From CAVPHV01 sp963704825 (GTDB lineage: Bacteria > Actinomycetota > Acidimicrobiia > Spongiisociales > UBA5794), in the NCBI GenBank assembly GCA_963704825.1, contig CAVPHV010000014.1, positions 372,001-436,000 on the forward strand: a stretch of 64,000 nt of DNA. Direction: 5' to 3'. Shown here piece by piece: positions 39,503 to 48,505 of this stretch. Below the pieces are notes generated by a model. That model searched no databases, was not told the DNA's origin, and saw only the letters and a list, made by a program, of their open reading frames with translations. The first letter of the stretch is position 1; every line of letters begins with the position of its first letter. Made by a program: the position numbers and the translations under genes.

Positions 39503-41389
39503 ATGGCGGTGACGACCGATCAGAGCATTAGCTCGCGCATGCCGGGTGACCGTGGGGTCTGGGCTTGGATCACCACGGTCGACCACAAACGGATCGGGAT
39601 GCTCTATGCCGTGACCGCGCTGGTGTTCTTTCTGGTTGCCGGGGTCGAGGCGCTGCTGATCCGCTTGCAGCTCGCCGGGCCGAACGGCGAGGTGCTCACT
39701 GCCAACGCCTACAACCAGCTCTTCACGATGCACGGCCTGACCATGGTGTTCTTGGTCGTGATGCCGGTGGCGGCAGCCTTCACCAACTACTTCTTGCCGA
39801 TCATGATCGGAGCCCGCGACGTCGCATTCCCGCGTCTGAACGCCTTCAGCTACTGGCTCTTCCTGTTCTCCGGGCTGATGATCTACAGCTCGTTCTTCGT
39901 CGGCGGCGCCCCAGATGGCGCCTGGGTCGGGTATGCCCCGCTGTCCGAGCAACTCCCCGAGGTGGTCCGCATGGACTACTGGGCCATTGGGCTCAACCTG
40001 CTCGGCATCTCATCGATCGCGGCCTCCGCCAACTTCATCGCCACCGTCCTGACGATGCGGACCCGTGGCATGACGATGCTGCGGATGCCGGTGTTCGTGT
40101 GGATGTCACTGGTGGTGGCGTTCCTGCTCATCTTCTCGCTGCCGTCGGTCAGCGTGGGACTCTTCCAGTTGCTGCTCGATCGCAACGCAGGTTTCCTCTT
40201 CTACGTCTCCTCGGCAGGTGGCGATCCGTTGCTGTGGCAACACTTGTTCTGGATATTCGGGCACCCCGAGGTCTACGTGCTGATCCTCCCTGCCATGGGC
40301 ATCGTGTCGGAGATTCTGCCGGTGTTCTCCCGCAAGCCCCTCTTCGGCTACCCCTTCGTCGTGTTCTCGGGCGCCGCCATCGGCTTCATAGGCTTCGGGG
40401 TGTGGGCCCACCACATGTTCACCTCGGGCATGGGACCCATCGCCGAGGCCGGGTTCGGCATCGCCACCATGATCATTGCGGTCCCGACCGGGGTGAAGAT
40501 CTTCAACTGGATCGGGACCATGTGGGGTGGCCGGCTCCGGTTGCAGACGCCAATGCTCTTTGCGATCGGGTTCATCGCGATGTTTGTCATCGGTGGGCTC
40601 TCCGGGGTCACCCACGCCATCGTGCCCTCCGATACCCAGCAGCACGACAGCTACTACGTGGTGGCCCACTTCCACTATGTCCTCTTTGGTGGTGCGATCT
40701 TCGGCTACGTAGGCGGCGTCTACTACTGGTTCCCCAAGTGGACCGGGCGGATGATGAACGAGGGCCTCGGCAAGATCCACTTCTGGCTGATGCTGATCGG
40801 GTTCAACATGACGTTCGCACCGATGCACATCCTCGGACTCAACGGTATGCCGCGCCGCACCTACCAATATGGAGCGGGTCTTGGCTGGGACTTCTGGAAC
40901 TTGCTCGCCACCCTCGGTGCGCTCGTCATCGGCGTTTCCTTCCTGGTGTTCATCTACAACTTGATCACGTCGAAGCGCAACGGTGCCATCGCCGGACCCG
41001 ACCCATGGGACGGCCGCACCCTCGAGTGGACGATCCCGTCACCACCTCCCGTCTACAACTTCGCCGAGGAACCCACCGTGCATTCGCTCGACGACTTCTG
41101 GCATCAGAAGTACGCCGAGGATGACGAGGGCCGCACGGTGCCGATCCAGCCCGTCAAAGGCGGGGCGCTGGCGGTGGACAAAGAGACCGGAGGCGCCGAC
41201 GACGGCGAACCCGACATCCACATGCCGACGGCGTCGTTCTACCCGGCACTGGCCTCGTTCGGGATCGTCGTCACCGGTTTCGGAATGATCTACCTCCCCT
41301 GGGGGTGGATCACCGTCGGTGTTGGCATGGCGATCACCTTGTGGGGCCTGTTCGGTTGGTCCCTCGAGCCGATCACGAAGGAGCATTGA
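39503..41389 (+). CDS. ctaD: Cytochrome c oxidase subunit I
   Basis: The 628-aa protein has 12-13 TM helices of the heme-copper oxidase core. Seen: heme a ligand H in TMHGLTMVFLVVMP near residue 75; CuB/heme a3 region WIFGHPEVYVLILPAMGI (HxxxY cross-link) near 255; HHMFTSG near 308; and THAIVPSDTQQHDSYYVVAHFHYVL with the two His ligands near 393. The C-terminus has an extra pair of TM helices (residues about 580-622) after a charged loop. It reduces O2 to water and pumps protons. RBS GGAGGTGAA just before ATG. Confidence 0.98.
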   Translation: MAVTTDQSISSRMPGDRGVWAWITTVDHKRIGMLYAVTALVFFLVAGVEALLIRLQLAGPNGEVLTANAYNQLFTMHGLTMVFLVVMPVAAAFTNYFLPIMIGARDVAFPRLNAFSYWLFLFSGLMIYSSFFVGGAPDGAWVGYAPLSEQLPEVVRMDYWAIGLNLLGISSIAASANFIATVLTMRTRGMTMLRMPVFVWMSLVVAFLLIFSLPSVSVGLFQLLLDRNAGFLFYVSSAGGDPLLWQHLFWIFGHPEVYVLILPAMGIVSEILPVFSRKPLFGYPFVVFSGAAIGFIGFGVWAHHMFTSGMGPIAEAGFGIATMIIAVPTGVKIFNWIGTMWGGRLRLQTPMLFAIGFIAMFVIGGLSGVTHAIVPSDTQQHDSYYVVAHFHYVLFGGAIFGYVGGVYYWFPKWTGRMMNEGLGKIHFWLMLIGFNMTFAPMHILGLNGMPRRTYQYGAGLGWDFWNLLATLGALVIGVSFLVFIYNLITSKRNGAIAGPDPWDGRTLEWTIPSPPPVYNFAEEPTVHSLDDFWHQKYAEDDEGRTVPIQPVKGGALAVDKETGGADDGEPDIHMPTASFYPALASFGIVVTGFGMIYLPWGWITVGVGMAITLWGLFGWSLEPITKEH

Positions 41390-41391
41390 CG

Positions 41392-41994
41392 ATGTCTGTC
41401 GCAGACACCACAACTCCCGAAGAGATCAACGACTCTGGTCACGACATCTACCCCGTCCGCAAGACGGCGATGTGGGTGTTCCTCGGCTCGGAGGCCATTT
41501 TCTTCGGTTCGATGATCGCCACGTTCCTGCTGTACCGGAACACCACAGACGGCGGGCCCGACGCCGACATCTTCAGCATTCCGTTCACTTCGGCCAGCTC
41601 GTTCGTGCTGCTGATGAGTTCGCTGACGATGGTGCTCTCGCTCAACGCCTACGAACGCAAGGACATGCGCCAGACGCGGGTCTGGCTCGTGGCGACGGCA
41701 TTACTCGGTGCCACGTTCCTCGCCGGCCAGATCTTCGAATTCACCGAGTTCTACCACGAGGGGCTCACCCCGCAGACCAGTCCCTTCGGATCGGCGTTCT
41801 TCATGTTGACCGGGTTCCACGGCGCCCACGTCGCCATCGGCGTGTTGCTGCTGTCGGCCATGGTCATCCTGTCTCGCCAAGGCCGGCTCTTTTCCGATCG
41901 CGGGCTCAACGTCGAACTCGTCGGCTTGTACTGGCACTTCGTCGACATCGTCTGGATCGTGATCTTCACCGTCGTCTATCTGATGCAGGTGTGA
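41392..41994 (+). CDS. ctaE: Cytochrome c oxidase subunit III
   Basis: The 200-aa protein has five TM helices, the short form without the first two helices found in many actinobacteria. Seen: MWVFLGSEAIFFGSMIATFLLYR, EFTEFYHEGLTPQTSPFGSAFFMLTGFHGAHVAIGVLLL and ELVGLYWHFVDIVWIVIFTVVYL. It starts three bases after the ctaD stop. It stabilises proton uptake of subunit I. Confidence 0.96.
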   Translation: MSVADTTTPEEINDSGHDIYPVRKTAMWVFLGSEAIFFGSMIATFLLYRNTTDGGPDADIFSIPFTSASSFVLLMSSLTMVLSLNAYERKDMRQTRVWLVATALLGATFLAGQIFEFTEFYHEGLTPQTSPFGSAFFMLTGFHGAHVAIGVLLLSAMVILSRQGRLFSDRGLNVELVGLYWHFVDIVWIVIFTVVYLMQV

Positions 41995-41999
41995 CCACC

Positions 42000-42284
42000 A
42001 TGGCGGGTGAAAAGGTCGAAGGCACTCCAAGGCTCTACTGGACCGTCGCGCTCGTCCTCGCCGTCGTCACGGCAGTCGAGATCGCCGTTCCCTCCATCGA
42101 CGCATTGGACTCGATCACGGTTCCGCTGCTGTTGCTGCTTGGGGCGTTCAAATTCCTGGTGGTGGTGTGGTTCTTCATGCACCTCAAGTGGGACAACCCG
42201 AGGTACCGGGGACTGTTCTTCATCGGCGTGATCGGCGCCATCATCCTCTTTGGCGTAGTGCTGCTCACGTTCCGGGCGTTTTGA
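42000..42284 (+). CDS. Cytochrome c oxidase subunit IV-like (COX4_pro type)
   Basis: The 94-aa protein has three TM helices: TVALVLAVVTAVEIAVP, VPLLLLLGAFKFLVVVWFFMHLK and GLFFIGVIGAIILFGVVLLTF. The FKFLVVVWFFMHLKWD motif is the signature of prokaryotic subunit IV of aa3/bo3 oxidases. It starts five bases after ctaE; a GTG at 41991 could be an alternative start overlapping ctaE. It is a structural subunit of the complex. Confidence 0.92.
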   Translation: MAGEKVEGTPRLYWTVALVLAVVTAVEIAVPSIDALDSITVPLLLLLGAFKFLVVVWFFMHLKWDNPRYRGLFFIGVIGAIILFGVVLLTFRAF

Positions 42285-42288
42285 GCTG

Positions 42289-43146
42289 ATGATGCCGGCG
42301 CTCTTCGCCGCCGCTCTGCCGCAGACGACCTCGGAGGTCCTCGCCTTCAGCCCGCACCTCGATGTGCTCGGCGTCATGGTCGCTCTGGCGATCGGTTACG
42401 AGTACGGAGTGCGCCGCCTCGCACCCCACTACGCGCCGCAGGGTGAACCGGCCGTCACCCGGGGCCAGCGGATCATGTTCTACCTCGGCCTTGGCAGCCT
42501 CATGGTGGTGTCGACCTGGCCGATCCACGACATCGCCGAAGGCAGTCTGTTCACCTTCCACATGGTCGAGCACCTGGTCTACGGGCTGATTGCTCCGCCG
42601 CTGCTCATTGCGGGCACCCCGTGGTGGCTGATCCGGTTCCTGGTGAAGCCGATCATGCCGGCGATGCGAGTCTTGACCAAGCCCCTGGTAGCTCTCTTCC
42701 TGTTCAACGCCACGCTGGGACTGATGCACGTTCCGTCTGTGGTCGAACTCATGGTCACCTCGGAGTTGGCGCACTTCGGCATACACGCCGCCCTGCTGCT
42801 GACCGGGATCCTGATGTGGTGGCCGGTGATGGATCCGATCCCAGACCTGCCGGCGCTGTCGCCCTTCATGAAGATGGGCTACCTCTTTCTCCAGTCGCTG
42901 GTTCCGACGATTCCGGCTTCGTTCCTGACCCTGGGGTCCAAGCCGCTCTATCCCATCTACGAGCAACTGCCCCGACTGTGGGGCCTCTCCGCCATGAGCG
43001 ACCAAGTGATTGCCGGCCTGATCATGAAGATCGGCGGTGGCCTCATCATCTGGGGCTTCATCGCCTGGGTCTTCTTCTCGTGGTGGAACGACGAGCAGAA
43101 GTACGGCGCGGTCGACCACAAGGTCCGGTCCGTTCCGCCGAGCTGA
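42289..43146 (+). CDS. ctaG: CtaG-type cytochrome oxidase assembly membrane protein
   Basis: The 285-aa protein has about seven TM helices and the family signature His residues: WPIHDIAEGSLFTFHMVEHLVYGLIAPPLL near residue 85, LMHVPSVVEL and HFGIHAALLLTGILMWWPVMDPIP. This is the Bacillus-type caa3 CtaG (DUF1404-like), needed for oxidase assembly, probably copper insertion; it is not the COX11 protein of the same name. It starts four bases after subunit IV. Its last ~35 bases recur in tandem downstream. Confidence 0.9.
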   Translation: MMPALFAAALPQTTSEVLAFSPHLDVLGVMVALAIGYEYGVRRLAPHYAPQGEPAVTRGQRIMFYLGLGSLMVVSTWPIHDIAEGSLFTFHMVEHLVYGLIAPPLLIAGTPWWLIRFLVKPIMPAMRVLTKPLVALFLFNATLGLMHVPSVVELMVTSELAHFGIHAALLLTGILMWWPVMDPIPDLPALSPFMKMGYLFLQSLVPTIPASFLTLGSKPLYPIYEQLPRLWGLSAMSDQVIAGLIMKIGGGLIIWGFIAWVFFSWWNDEQKYGAVDHKVRSVPPS

Positions 43147-43648
43147 GTTGGTTCTTCGCCGCGAACGTCGAGTCCTGTTCGGCCTCGACGCCCGCCACCT
43201 ATTGCGGGTTGTTGTTGTTGCCTCGCGTCCCGGTTGATTCGGCTGACGCGTGGCACGTTTGCGGTCTCGTTGCCGAGCGCGGATAGGGTGGAACGACGAG
43301 CAGAAGTACGGCGCGGTCGACCACGAGGTGAGGACGACGCCAAGCGCGTGGTCGACCACGAGGTGAGGACGACGCCAAGCGCGTAGTCGACCGTTCGCCG
43401 CGAACGTCGAGTCCTGTTCGGCCTCGACGCCCGCTACCTATTGCGGGTTGTTGTTGTTGCCTCGCGTCCCGGTTGATTCGGTGGTCGGGTGGCACGTTTG
43501 CGGTCCTGTTGCCGAGCGCGGATAAGGTGGAACGACGAGCAGAAGTACGGCGCTGTCGACCACGAGGTGAGGACGACGCCAAGCGCGTAGTCGACCGTTC
43601 GCCGCGACCGTCGAGTCCTGTTCGGCCGCGACGCCGGCTACGTAAACC
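43083..43648. repeat. Three tandem copies of the ctaG 3' end plus a spacer
   Basis: The unit starts with GTGGAACGACGAGCAGAAGT inside ctaG (43083) and recurs at 43288 and 43527 (periods 205 and 239 bp; the second copy holds an extra ~35-bp duplication near 43316-43385). Each unit holds a hairpin with core TCGAGTCCTGTTCGG at about 43167, 43406 and 43610, and the first two have a TTGTTGTTGTTGCC tract. The third copy is truncated. No gene is seen from 43147 to 43662. Confidence 0.85.
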
Positions 43649-43662
43649 ATCGAGTGCGACCC

Positions 43663-44370
43663 TTACGCTGAGGTGCCGTTGCGCTTCCAGGGTTCGGCGG
43701 CGATGAGGGCGGCACCGCCCAGGATGAGGGCTGCCACCACGGCGAAGACCACGACGGCGGCGGTGCCTTCGACCTCTAGCAGGATCTGGGAGAGGCCGAC
43801 GGCAAACAACGCGCCTACGACGAGGGCGACCAGAGGTGTGCCGACGGCCCGCAGCATGTGGGCCGCAACCTCCCGTCCGCTGGTCGGCCAGGCTTCGCCT
43901 TCGAGGCGAAGGAACGCCGGGCGGGCGAGGGCGTCAACGATGGCAGTGGTGATCGCTCCTGCGACGATCCCGGCGATCAGGCCGATGATGACCATGGCGT
44001 AGACCGAAACGGTGATCGTCCCCTCGGCGAGATCCCCCGTGATGCCGAGGCCGAACCGCATCGGGATGTAGCTGAAGAGTGCGCCGGTGATGGCCGCCAC
44101 CGGGAGCAGGTAACCGAGCGGGAACCGCGGGCTATCGGGCTCGGCTTCGTGGGAGAACAGATAGTCGGTGCCGGCAATCAGCATGCCGCCGATGGCTCCG
44201 AAGACTGCGACGGCGAGGAAGAGCGAACCGGCGGAGACGATGAACTCGGCTCGTCCGTCGGTGATCATGGCTCCATCGAAGGCGGCCCGGGCGCCCAGGA
44301 TGGCCACCAACGCAAGCGCCATCAAGGCGCCGGCGAGCGACCCATAGAAGACAGCTCTAGCTCGCGTGAC
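43663..44370 (-). CDS. Multi-pass membrane protein, function unknown
   Basis: The 235-aa protein has about six hydrophobic segments (for example AVFYGSLAGALMALALVAIL, VYAMVIIGLIAGIVAGAITTAIVDALA and LVALVVGALFAVGLSQILL). There are no recognisable catalytic motifs. The start chosen is GTG 44370 (VTRARAV); the frame is open to 44445. A -10-like TAAGAT lies about 40 bases upstream. It is convergent with ctaG, separated by the tandem repeats. Confidence 0.7.
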   Translation of the reverse strand, partial: VTRARAVFYGSLAGALMALALVAILGARAAFDGAMITDGRAEFIVSAGSLFLAVAVFGAIGGMLIAGTDYLFSHEAEPDSPRFPLGYLLPVAAITGALFSYIPMRFGLGITGDLAEGTITVSVYAMVIIGLIAGIVAGAITTAIVDALARPAFLRLEGEAWPTSGREVAAHMLRAVGTPLVALVVGALFAVGLSQILLEVEGTAAVVVFAVVAALILGGAALIAAEPWKRNGTSA

Positions 44371-44494
44371 GATCAACCTGCACTCCGTGTTCGACGTCGC
44401 CAGGATCTTAGCTTGGAGAGCCCAACCGCCCGCATTGGGGGTCACGGCTCAGCACGTGCTGCGACTCGAGAGATCGAGCTGCCGATGATTGCTG

Positions 44495-45385
44495 CTACTG
44501 GAACCGGCCGCAGGCGTCGGGAGCGTAGATACCAAGCACGGTGCCGTCATCGGCCTCGCTGGTCACCGGGCCCCAGAGAAGGTTGGCGCCGGAAGAGCCG
44601 AACAGCTGGAACGTGGTGTCGAGACCGGGCACGACGACGTATTCGATCCGGAAATCAGAGTAGATATCCTCGAGGGTCAGGACCGAGTCCCCGGCCTTCA
44701 GGCCACTCACCGTGGCGAGGTCGGTCGCCGTGGACGACAGGATGTCGCCGTACTGGAGATCGAGTCGATAGCCGCCGAAGATCTCAGTTCCGTCGGGGTC
44801 GATGACGACGACGGCTACGAGGGGGCCCCAGCGCACGATCCGCTCCATCTCGCCTTCGCACGAGCCGAAGGTGCCGGTCGAGGTGACGGGCCCTGAGTCG
44901 GTGGTCGGGTCCCCGAGACTGGTGATGAGTCGGCCGATTGCCTCATCCGCCGATGTGCCGAACTCGATTGGTCCGATGCCGTCGACGGCGAGGGTCAATT
45001 GCTCGGGCGGCACCGCTTCGCCCGATGCCACATATGGCTCGAACGATGTCGGTGGCGCCGTGACCCCGGTCGTCGAGGTTGCGCCTTCGGGGCTAGCGGT
45101 TGTCGTGGTGCCGCCCGGCGCCGCGGTGGTTGTTGTTGTTGTTGTGCTGGTGGCTCCAGCGGTGGCGGTGTCGTCGTCGTTGCCGAGCAACTGGAAGAAG
45201 GCAATCGAAATCACGGCAAGCAGCAGAGCGACGATCAAACCGGTCAGCAGCGGTGAGCGCGGCGGCGTTGCCGGCGGAAGCGTCGGGTCTTCCAGCGGCG
45301 GCAGGGACTCGTCTGCGGTGAGGTCGGAAAGGTCACCGTACGGATCAAAACCGGCCGGGTCGTTGGGATCGTGCTGGTCGGTCAC
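44495..45385 (-). CDS. Single-pass membrane protein with Thr-rich linker, paralog of the 47505 gene
   Basis: The 296-aa protein has an acidic cytoplasmic N-terminus, one TM helix (LLTGLIVALLLAVISIAFF, near residue 55), a Thr/Ala/Pro linker (STTTTTTTAAPGGTTTTA) and an extracellular domain of ~175 residues. That domain shares LTL-x-GIGPIEFGTSADEAIGRL, DLATVSGLKAGDSVLTLEDIYSD, NLLWGPVTS and GTVLGIYAPDACG with the protein at 47505-48476. The ending GxILGIYSPxxCG is common to both. The domain is not a family I can name. The two flank the LCP gene on the same strand. Confidence 0.8.
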   Translation of the reverse strand: MTDQHDPNDPAGFDPYGDLSDLTADESLPPLEDPTLPPATPPRSPLLTGLIVALLLAVISIAFFQLLGNDDDTATAGATSTTTTTTTAAPGGTTTTASPEGATSTTGVTAPPTSFEPYVASGEAVPPEQLTLAVDGIGPIEFGTSADEAIGRLITSLGDPTTDSGPVTSTGTFGSCEGEMERIVRWGPLVAVVVIDPDGTEIFGGYRLDLQYGDILSSTATDLATVSGLKAGDSVLTLEDIYSDFRIEYVVVPGLDTTFQLFGSSGANLLWGPVTSEADDGTVLGIYAPDACGRFQ

Positions 45386-45470
45386 TCTGCACCTTTCGCG
45401 CGGGGTCGGACAGTGGCCGACCACATCTTATGAGGGTTCTGAGTTATGACGCCATAGTGGTCCGGCCGGG

Positions 45471-47402
45471 TCACGTCGGGCTCAGCTTCGGATAGATGGC
45501 TTCGAGCAGCACATCAAATGATTCGGTTGGAATCAGCACGGCTGCCCCGTCCTTGGTCCGGTGGTTCTTGACGGGAATCTCGATTCGGTACACACGGTCA
45601 AGGCTGACTTCCCGCAGGCCCCAGGCGATGGAGATGGCTTCGGGGAGCCCTAGCTGATCGTCGAACGTGAAGAAGTCGGTGAGGCTGGCCACCTTGGTCG
45701 TCAGGTCACTCGGTGAGGCGAAGGTGCGGGCCTTTTCGATCATCGCCAGGATGACCTCTTGCTGACGCTGGTTGCGGGTGAGGTCGCTCACCCCTGGCAT
45801 CGTGCGCCAGCGGCCCTCGACGTATTCCTGGGTGTGGCGGGACCGGACCCATGCGAGTGCTTCCTCTCCGGTGGCAAGCGTGCATCCAGCCGGCAGGTCG
45901 AGGCCAGATCGCGAGTCACGTACCGCGTAGGTGTGGCAAATCTCGACCCCGCCTACCTCGTCGATGATGTTCTCGAAGCCCTCAAAATCGAACAGGGCAA
46001 AGTGATCGACGTGTACGCCGGTGAAGTCCTCGACGGCGAGCGCCAGGAGCGTGGGCCCGTTGACGTCCTCTCCGCAGCCGGCGAGGTTGGCGTTGATTCG
46101 TGAGTAGTTCTGGAAACAGCGATTCGGCAAGTACAGGTCGCGTGGCAGCGAGACCATCAACGGGGGTTCGTTGCCGGAGGGGATCATGGTCAGGATGATC
46201 ACATCGGCACGTGAGCCGCCCTTGTCGCTGCCCACGATCAAGAATGAGGTGAACTCGCCTTCCGGGGTTGGGGGTGCGGTGACGACACTGGCCGACTCTT
46301 CGTCCATGTCCTCGCTGACGATGCCGCCCGCCGGCAACGGCAGGAGGTCCTCAGCGACTGCGACGCTCAACTCGTCCCGTTCGACGTTGCGCCACGAGTT
46401 CCAGATCTGGATTGCGTTCCACGACGCGAACACCGCCATCGTGATGAGGAACGTGGCTAGAGAGCGCTTCAGCATGCGAAGGAGGGGCGATCCAAGTGGA
46501 CGGTCCGTTGCGTCGCCGGTGCGATTGACGACGTAGCCGACGACTGGAGCCCCGACTTCCTCGAGTCGTTCCTGGGTGGTGGTAATCGATTCGGCTGCTG
46601 CGCCGTCGGAGACGACGAGCACGGTGCCGTCGGCGTGAGCGGCCAGGGGGGCTGCCGCGCCGTTCCAGTTGACCGGCGCGGTGTCGATGAGGAGCAGGTC
46701 GGCTCGCTCGCTCAGTTCGTCGATGGCGCGGGCGAGTTGTGCGCTGCGCAGCAATGCCGCCTTGTCGGTGCGATCCCTTGCCCCGCTCGGGATGAAGGGG
46801 AGGCGGTTGTCGGGGTCAAGGGTCCAGAGCCGAGACGCCTCTGCAAGGGTGGCCTCGCCTGAGGCGAGTTCGATGAGGCCCGGTGTCGGATCAGTGTGGC
46901 CAAAGCGGCTGAGCCCGCCGGAGGCGACGTCGCCGTCGATCAGCACCACCTTGCGGCCCGAGCGGGTGGCGGAGATGGCGAGGTTCAAGGCGACGGTGCT
47001 GGCACCCTGGCCGGGGACCGGGCTCGAAACGAGCAGGATGTGGCCGGTGGTGTCCTCATCGAGATGGTTGGCCGCCGCCAGATAGGCGCGGGCCGGAGCC
47101 GAGTTGGGGTTCGCCAGGGCCGGGCTCGGGGTTGCGGCGATCGGGACTGTGCCCAAGAGTGGCGATGAGATGATTCCGCTGAGATCTGTCGGCTTGGTGA
47201 GGTTCCACCAGATCAACCAGGTGACTCCGGTGACCAGAGCCGACGCCGCAGCTGCTGCGACGGCGCCGAGGTGGGTGTTCCACAACTCGACGGCGAGGAT
47301 GAACACGATCACGCCAACTGCGACGGAACCGACGTTGGCCGGGCTGAAGATTCGGCGCCAGCGACTGGGCCGCGGGGCGACGATCGAACCGGACGTAGAC
47401 AT
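45471..47402 (-). CDS. LCP phosphotransferase fused to an inactive-looking CpsD/BY-kinase-like P-loop domain
   Basis: The 643-aa protein begins with two TM helices (residues about 22-65) and a CpsD/ParA-like domain (about 120-280). Its phosphate loop reads VPGQGASTVALNLA, with Ala where GKST/GKTT has Lys; the Walker A' strand KVVLIDGDV and Walker B ADLLLIDTAPV remain. A third TM helix follows (FLITMAVFASWNAIQIW), then an extracytoplasmic LytR-CpsA-Psr domain: FLIVGSDKGGSRADVIILTM, VSLPRDLYLP, VGGVEICHTYAV, EEALAWVRSRHT, DLTRNQRQQ. LCP enzymes attach glycopolymers (arabinogalactan, teichoic acids) to peptidoglycan. ATG 47402. Confidence 0.88.
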   Translation of the reverse strand: MSTSGSIVAPRPSRWRRIFSPANVGSVAVGVIVFILAVELWNTHLGAVAAAAASALVTGVTWLIWWNLTKPTDLSGIISSPLLGTVPIAATPSPALANPNSAPARAYLAAANHLDEDTTGHILLVSSPVPGQGASTVALNLAISATRSGRKVVLIDGDVASGGLSRFGHTDPTPGLIELASGEATLAEASRLWTLDPDNRLPFIPSGARDRTDKAALLRSAQLARAIDELSERADLLLIDTAPVNWNGAAAPLAAHADGTVLVVSDGAAAESITTTQERLEEVGAPVVGYVVNRTGDATDRPLGSPLLRMLKRSLATFLITMAVFASWNAIQIWNSWRNVERDELSVAVAEDLLPLPAGGIVSEDMDEESASVVTAPPTPEGEFTSFLIVGSDKGGSRADVIILTMIPSGNEPPLMVSLPRDLYLPNRCFQNYSRINANLAGCGEDVNGPTLLALAVEDFTGVHVDHFALFDFEGFENIIDEVGGVEICHTYAVRDSRSGLDLPAGCTLATGEEALAWVRSRHTQEYVEGRWRTMPGVSDLTRNQRQQEVILAMIEKARTFASPSDLTTKVASLTDFFTFDDQLGLPEAISIAWGLREVSLDRVYRIEIPVKNHRTKDGAAVLIPTESFDVLLEAIYPKLSPT

Positions 47403-47504
47403 TGTGTTTCTCTCAGGCTGCTGGGCGACGGGCGCGGTTTTGGACCAACGCATGATATGCGATCCCGGCGCAATCGCCGCGGAGCGTAGATTCGGCGGGC
47501 GATC

Positions 47505-48476
47505 TCAAGGCAGGAACGGACCGCCGCCGCACGGCAGCGGACTGTAGATACCCAGGATTCTGCCAGAGTCGGCGGTGCTCGTGAGTGGTCCCCATAACAG
47601 AGTACGGGCGTCGTCCGAGCGGACGAGAATGAAGCCGTCGCCGCCTTCGAATTCGGTCGTGTTGATGTTGGAGTCGATGTAGATGTCACGCAGCCTGTCG
47701 AGTGAGTCGCCGATGCGAGCTCCCGAGACCGTCGTCAGTCGGGCGGTTGGATGCAGACTTCCATCTTCGGGTTCTGCGAGCCGATAGCCGACCAGAACGT
47801 CGTCGGCGAGTATCGCGTTGAGCCAGCCGAATCGAACCACTCGGCCTTCGTCGTTGGAGCACACGCCCCAGTCGTCATCCGGCTCGAAGATGGCGTCGGG
47901 CTGGCCGAAGGTCTGCACCAGGCGTCCCAACGCCCCGCTGCCGGAGTCGCCGAACTCAAAGGGGCCGAGGGCAAATGCGCCGAGAGTGAGTTCGTCGAGC
48001 GGGACCGCCTCGCCGGTAGCGGGGATCAGCGGCAAGGTTGTTGTGGTCGTGCTGGTTGTGGTCGTGCTGGTCGTTGTCGTCGGCGCCGCGGTGGTAGCCG
48101 TGGTTTGCGGCGGAGTCGTTGACGTAACCGTTGTCGGCGGCACCGAAACCGTGGCGGTTGGATCCACCTCACCGTCACCCGAGATCCACACCCCGAAGAA
48201 CAGTACGTAGAGGGCAATGGCGCCGATGACGACGGCTGCGGCGATGAACCATGGGGTGCGGTTGGGGGGCGGACTCGGTGCCGGCAGGGGGGGCACCTCC
48301 GTTGCCTTCCCGTCCTTGGAGATGGTCGCGATGCCAGCTTCGCCGCGACGTACCAGCGGCGCGGAAACGGCGGCCTCGGCGGGGACCTGGTCGATCCAGG
48401 GCCGGCCGCAGTTCGGGCAGAGCGCGACGCTATCGCGCCGCGACGTTCCGCAGAAGACGCAGAGAGAGTCAGTCAT
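47505..48476 (-). CDS. Zinc-ribbon membrane protein with Thr-rich linker and extracellular domain
   Basis: The 323-aa protein starts with a zinc ribbon (CVFC near residue 6 and CPNC near residue 20) and a Pro-rich stretch, then one TM helix (FIAAAVVIGAIALYVLFFGVW, near residue 85). A low-complexity Thr linker of ~35 residues follows (TTTTSTTTTSTTTTT), and an extracellular domain similar to that of the 44495 gene (LGPFEFGDSGSGALGRLVQTFG, TVSGARIGDSLDRLRDIYID, LLWGPLTS). It may sense or bind something in the wall; function unknown. Confidence 0.82.
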   Translation of the reverse strand: MTDSLCVFCGTSRRDSVALCPNCGRPWIDQVPAEAAVSAPLVRRGEAGIATISKDGKATEVPPLPAPSPPPNRTPWFIAAAVVIGAIALYVLFFGVWISGDGEVDPTATVSVPPTTVTSTTPPQTTATTAAPTTTTSTTTTSTTTTTLPLIPATGEAVPLDELTLGAFALGPFEFGDSGSGALGRLVQTFGQPDAIFEPDDDWGVCSNDEGRVVRFGWLNAILADDVLVGYRLAEPEDGSLHPTARLTTVSGARIGDSLDRLRDIYIDSNINTTEFEGGDGFILVRSDDARTLLWGPLTSTADSGRILGIYSPLPCGGGPFLP

Positions 48477-48505
48477 GTGCGGACTAGCTTACGAATATCC
48501 TGCGG

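Noticed and set aside
39565..41124. Long 519-codon ORF in another frame across ctaD
   Set aside because: It overlaps all of a well-supported ctaD, is Arg/His-rich and has no recognisable motif. This is a shadow frame caused by high GC.
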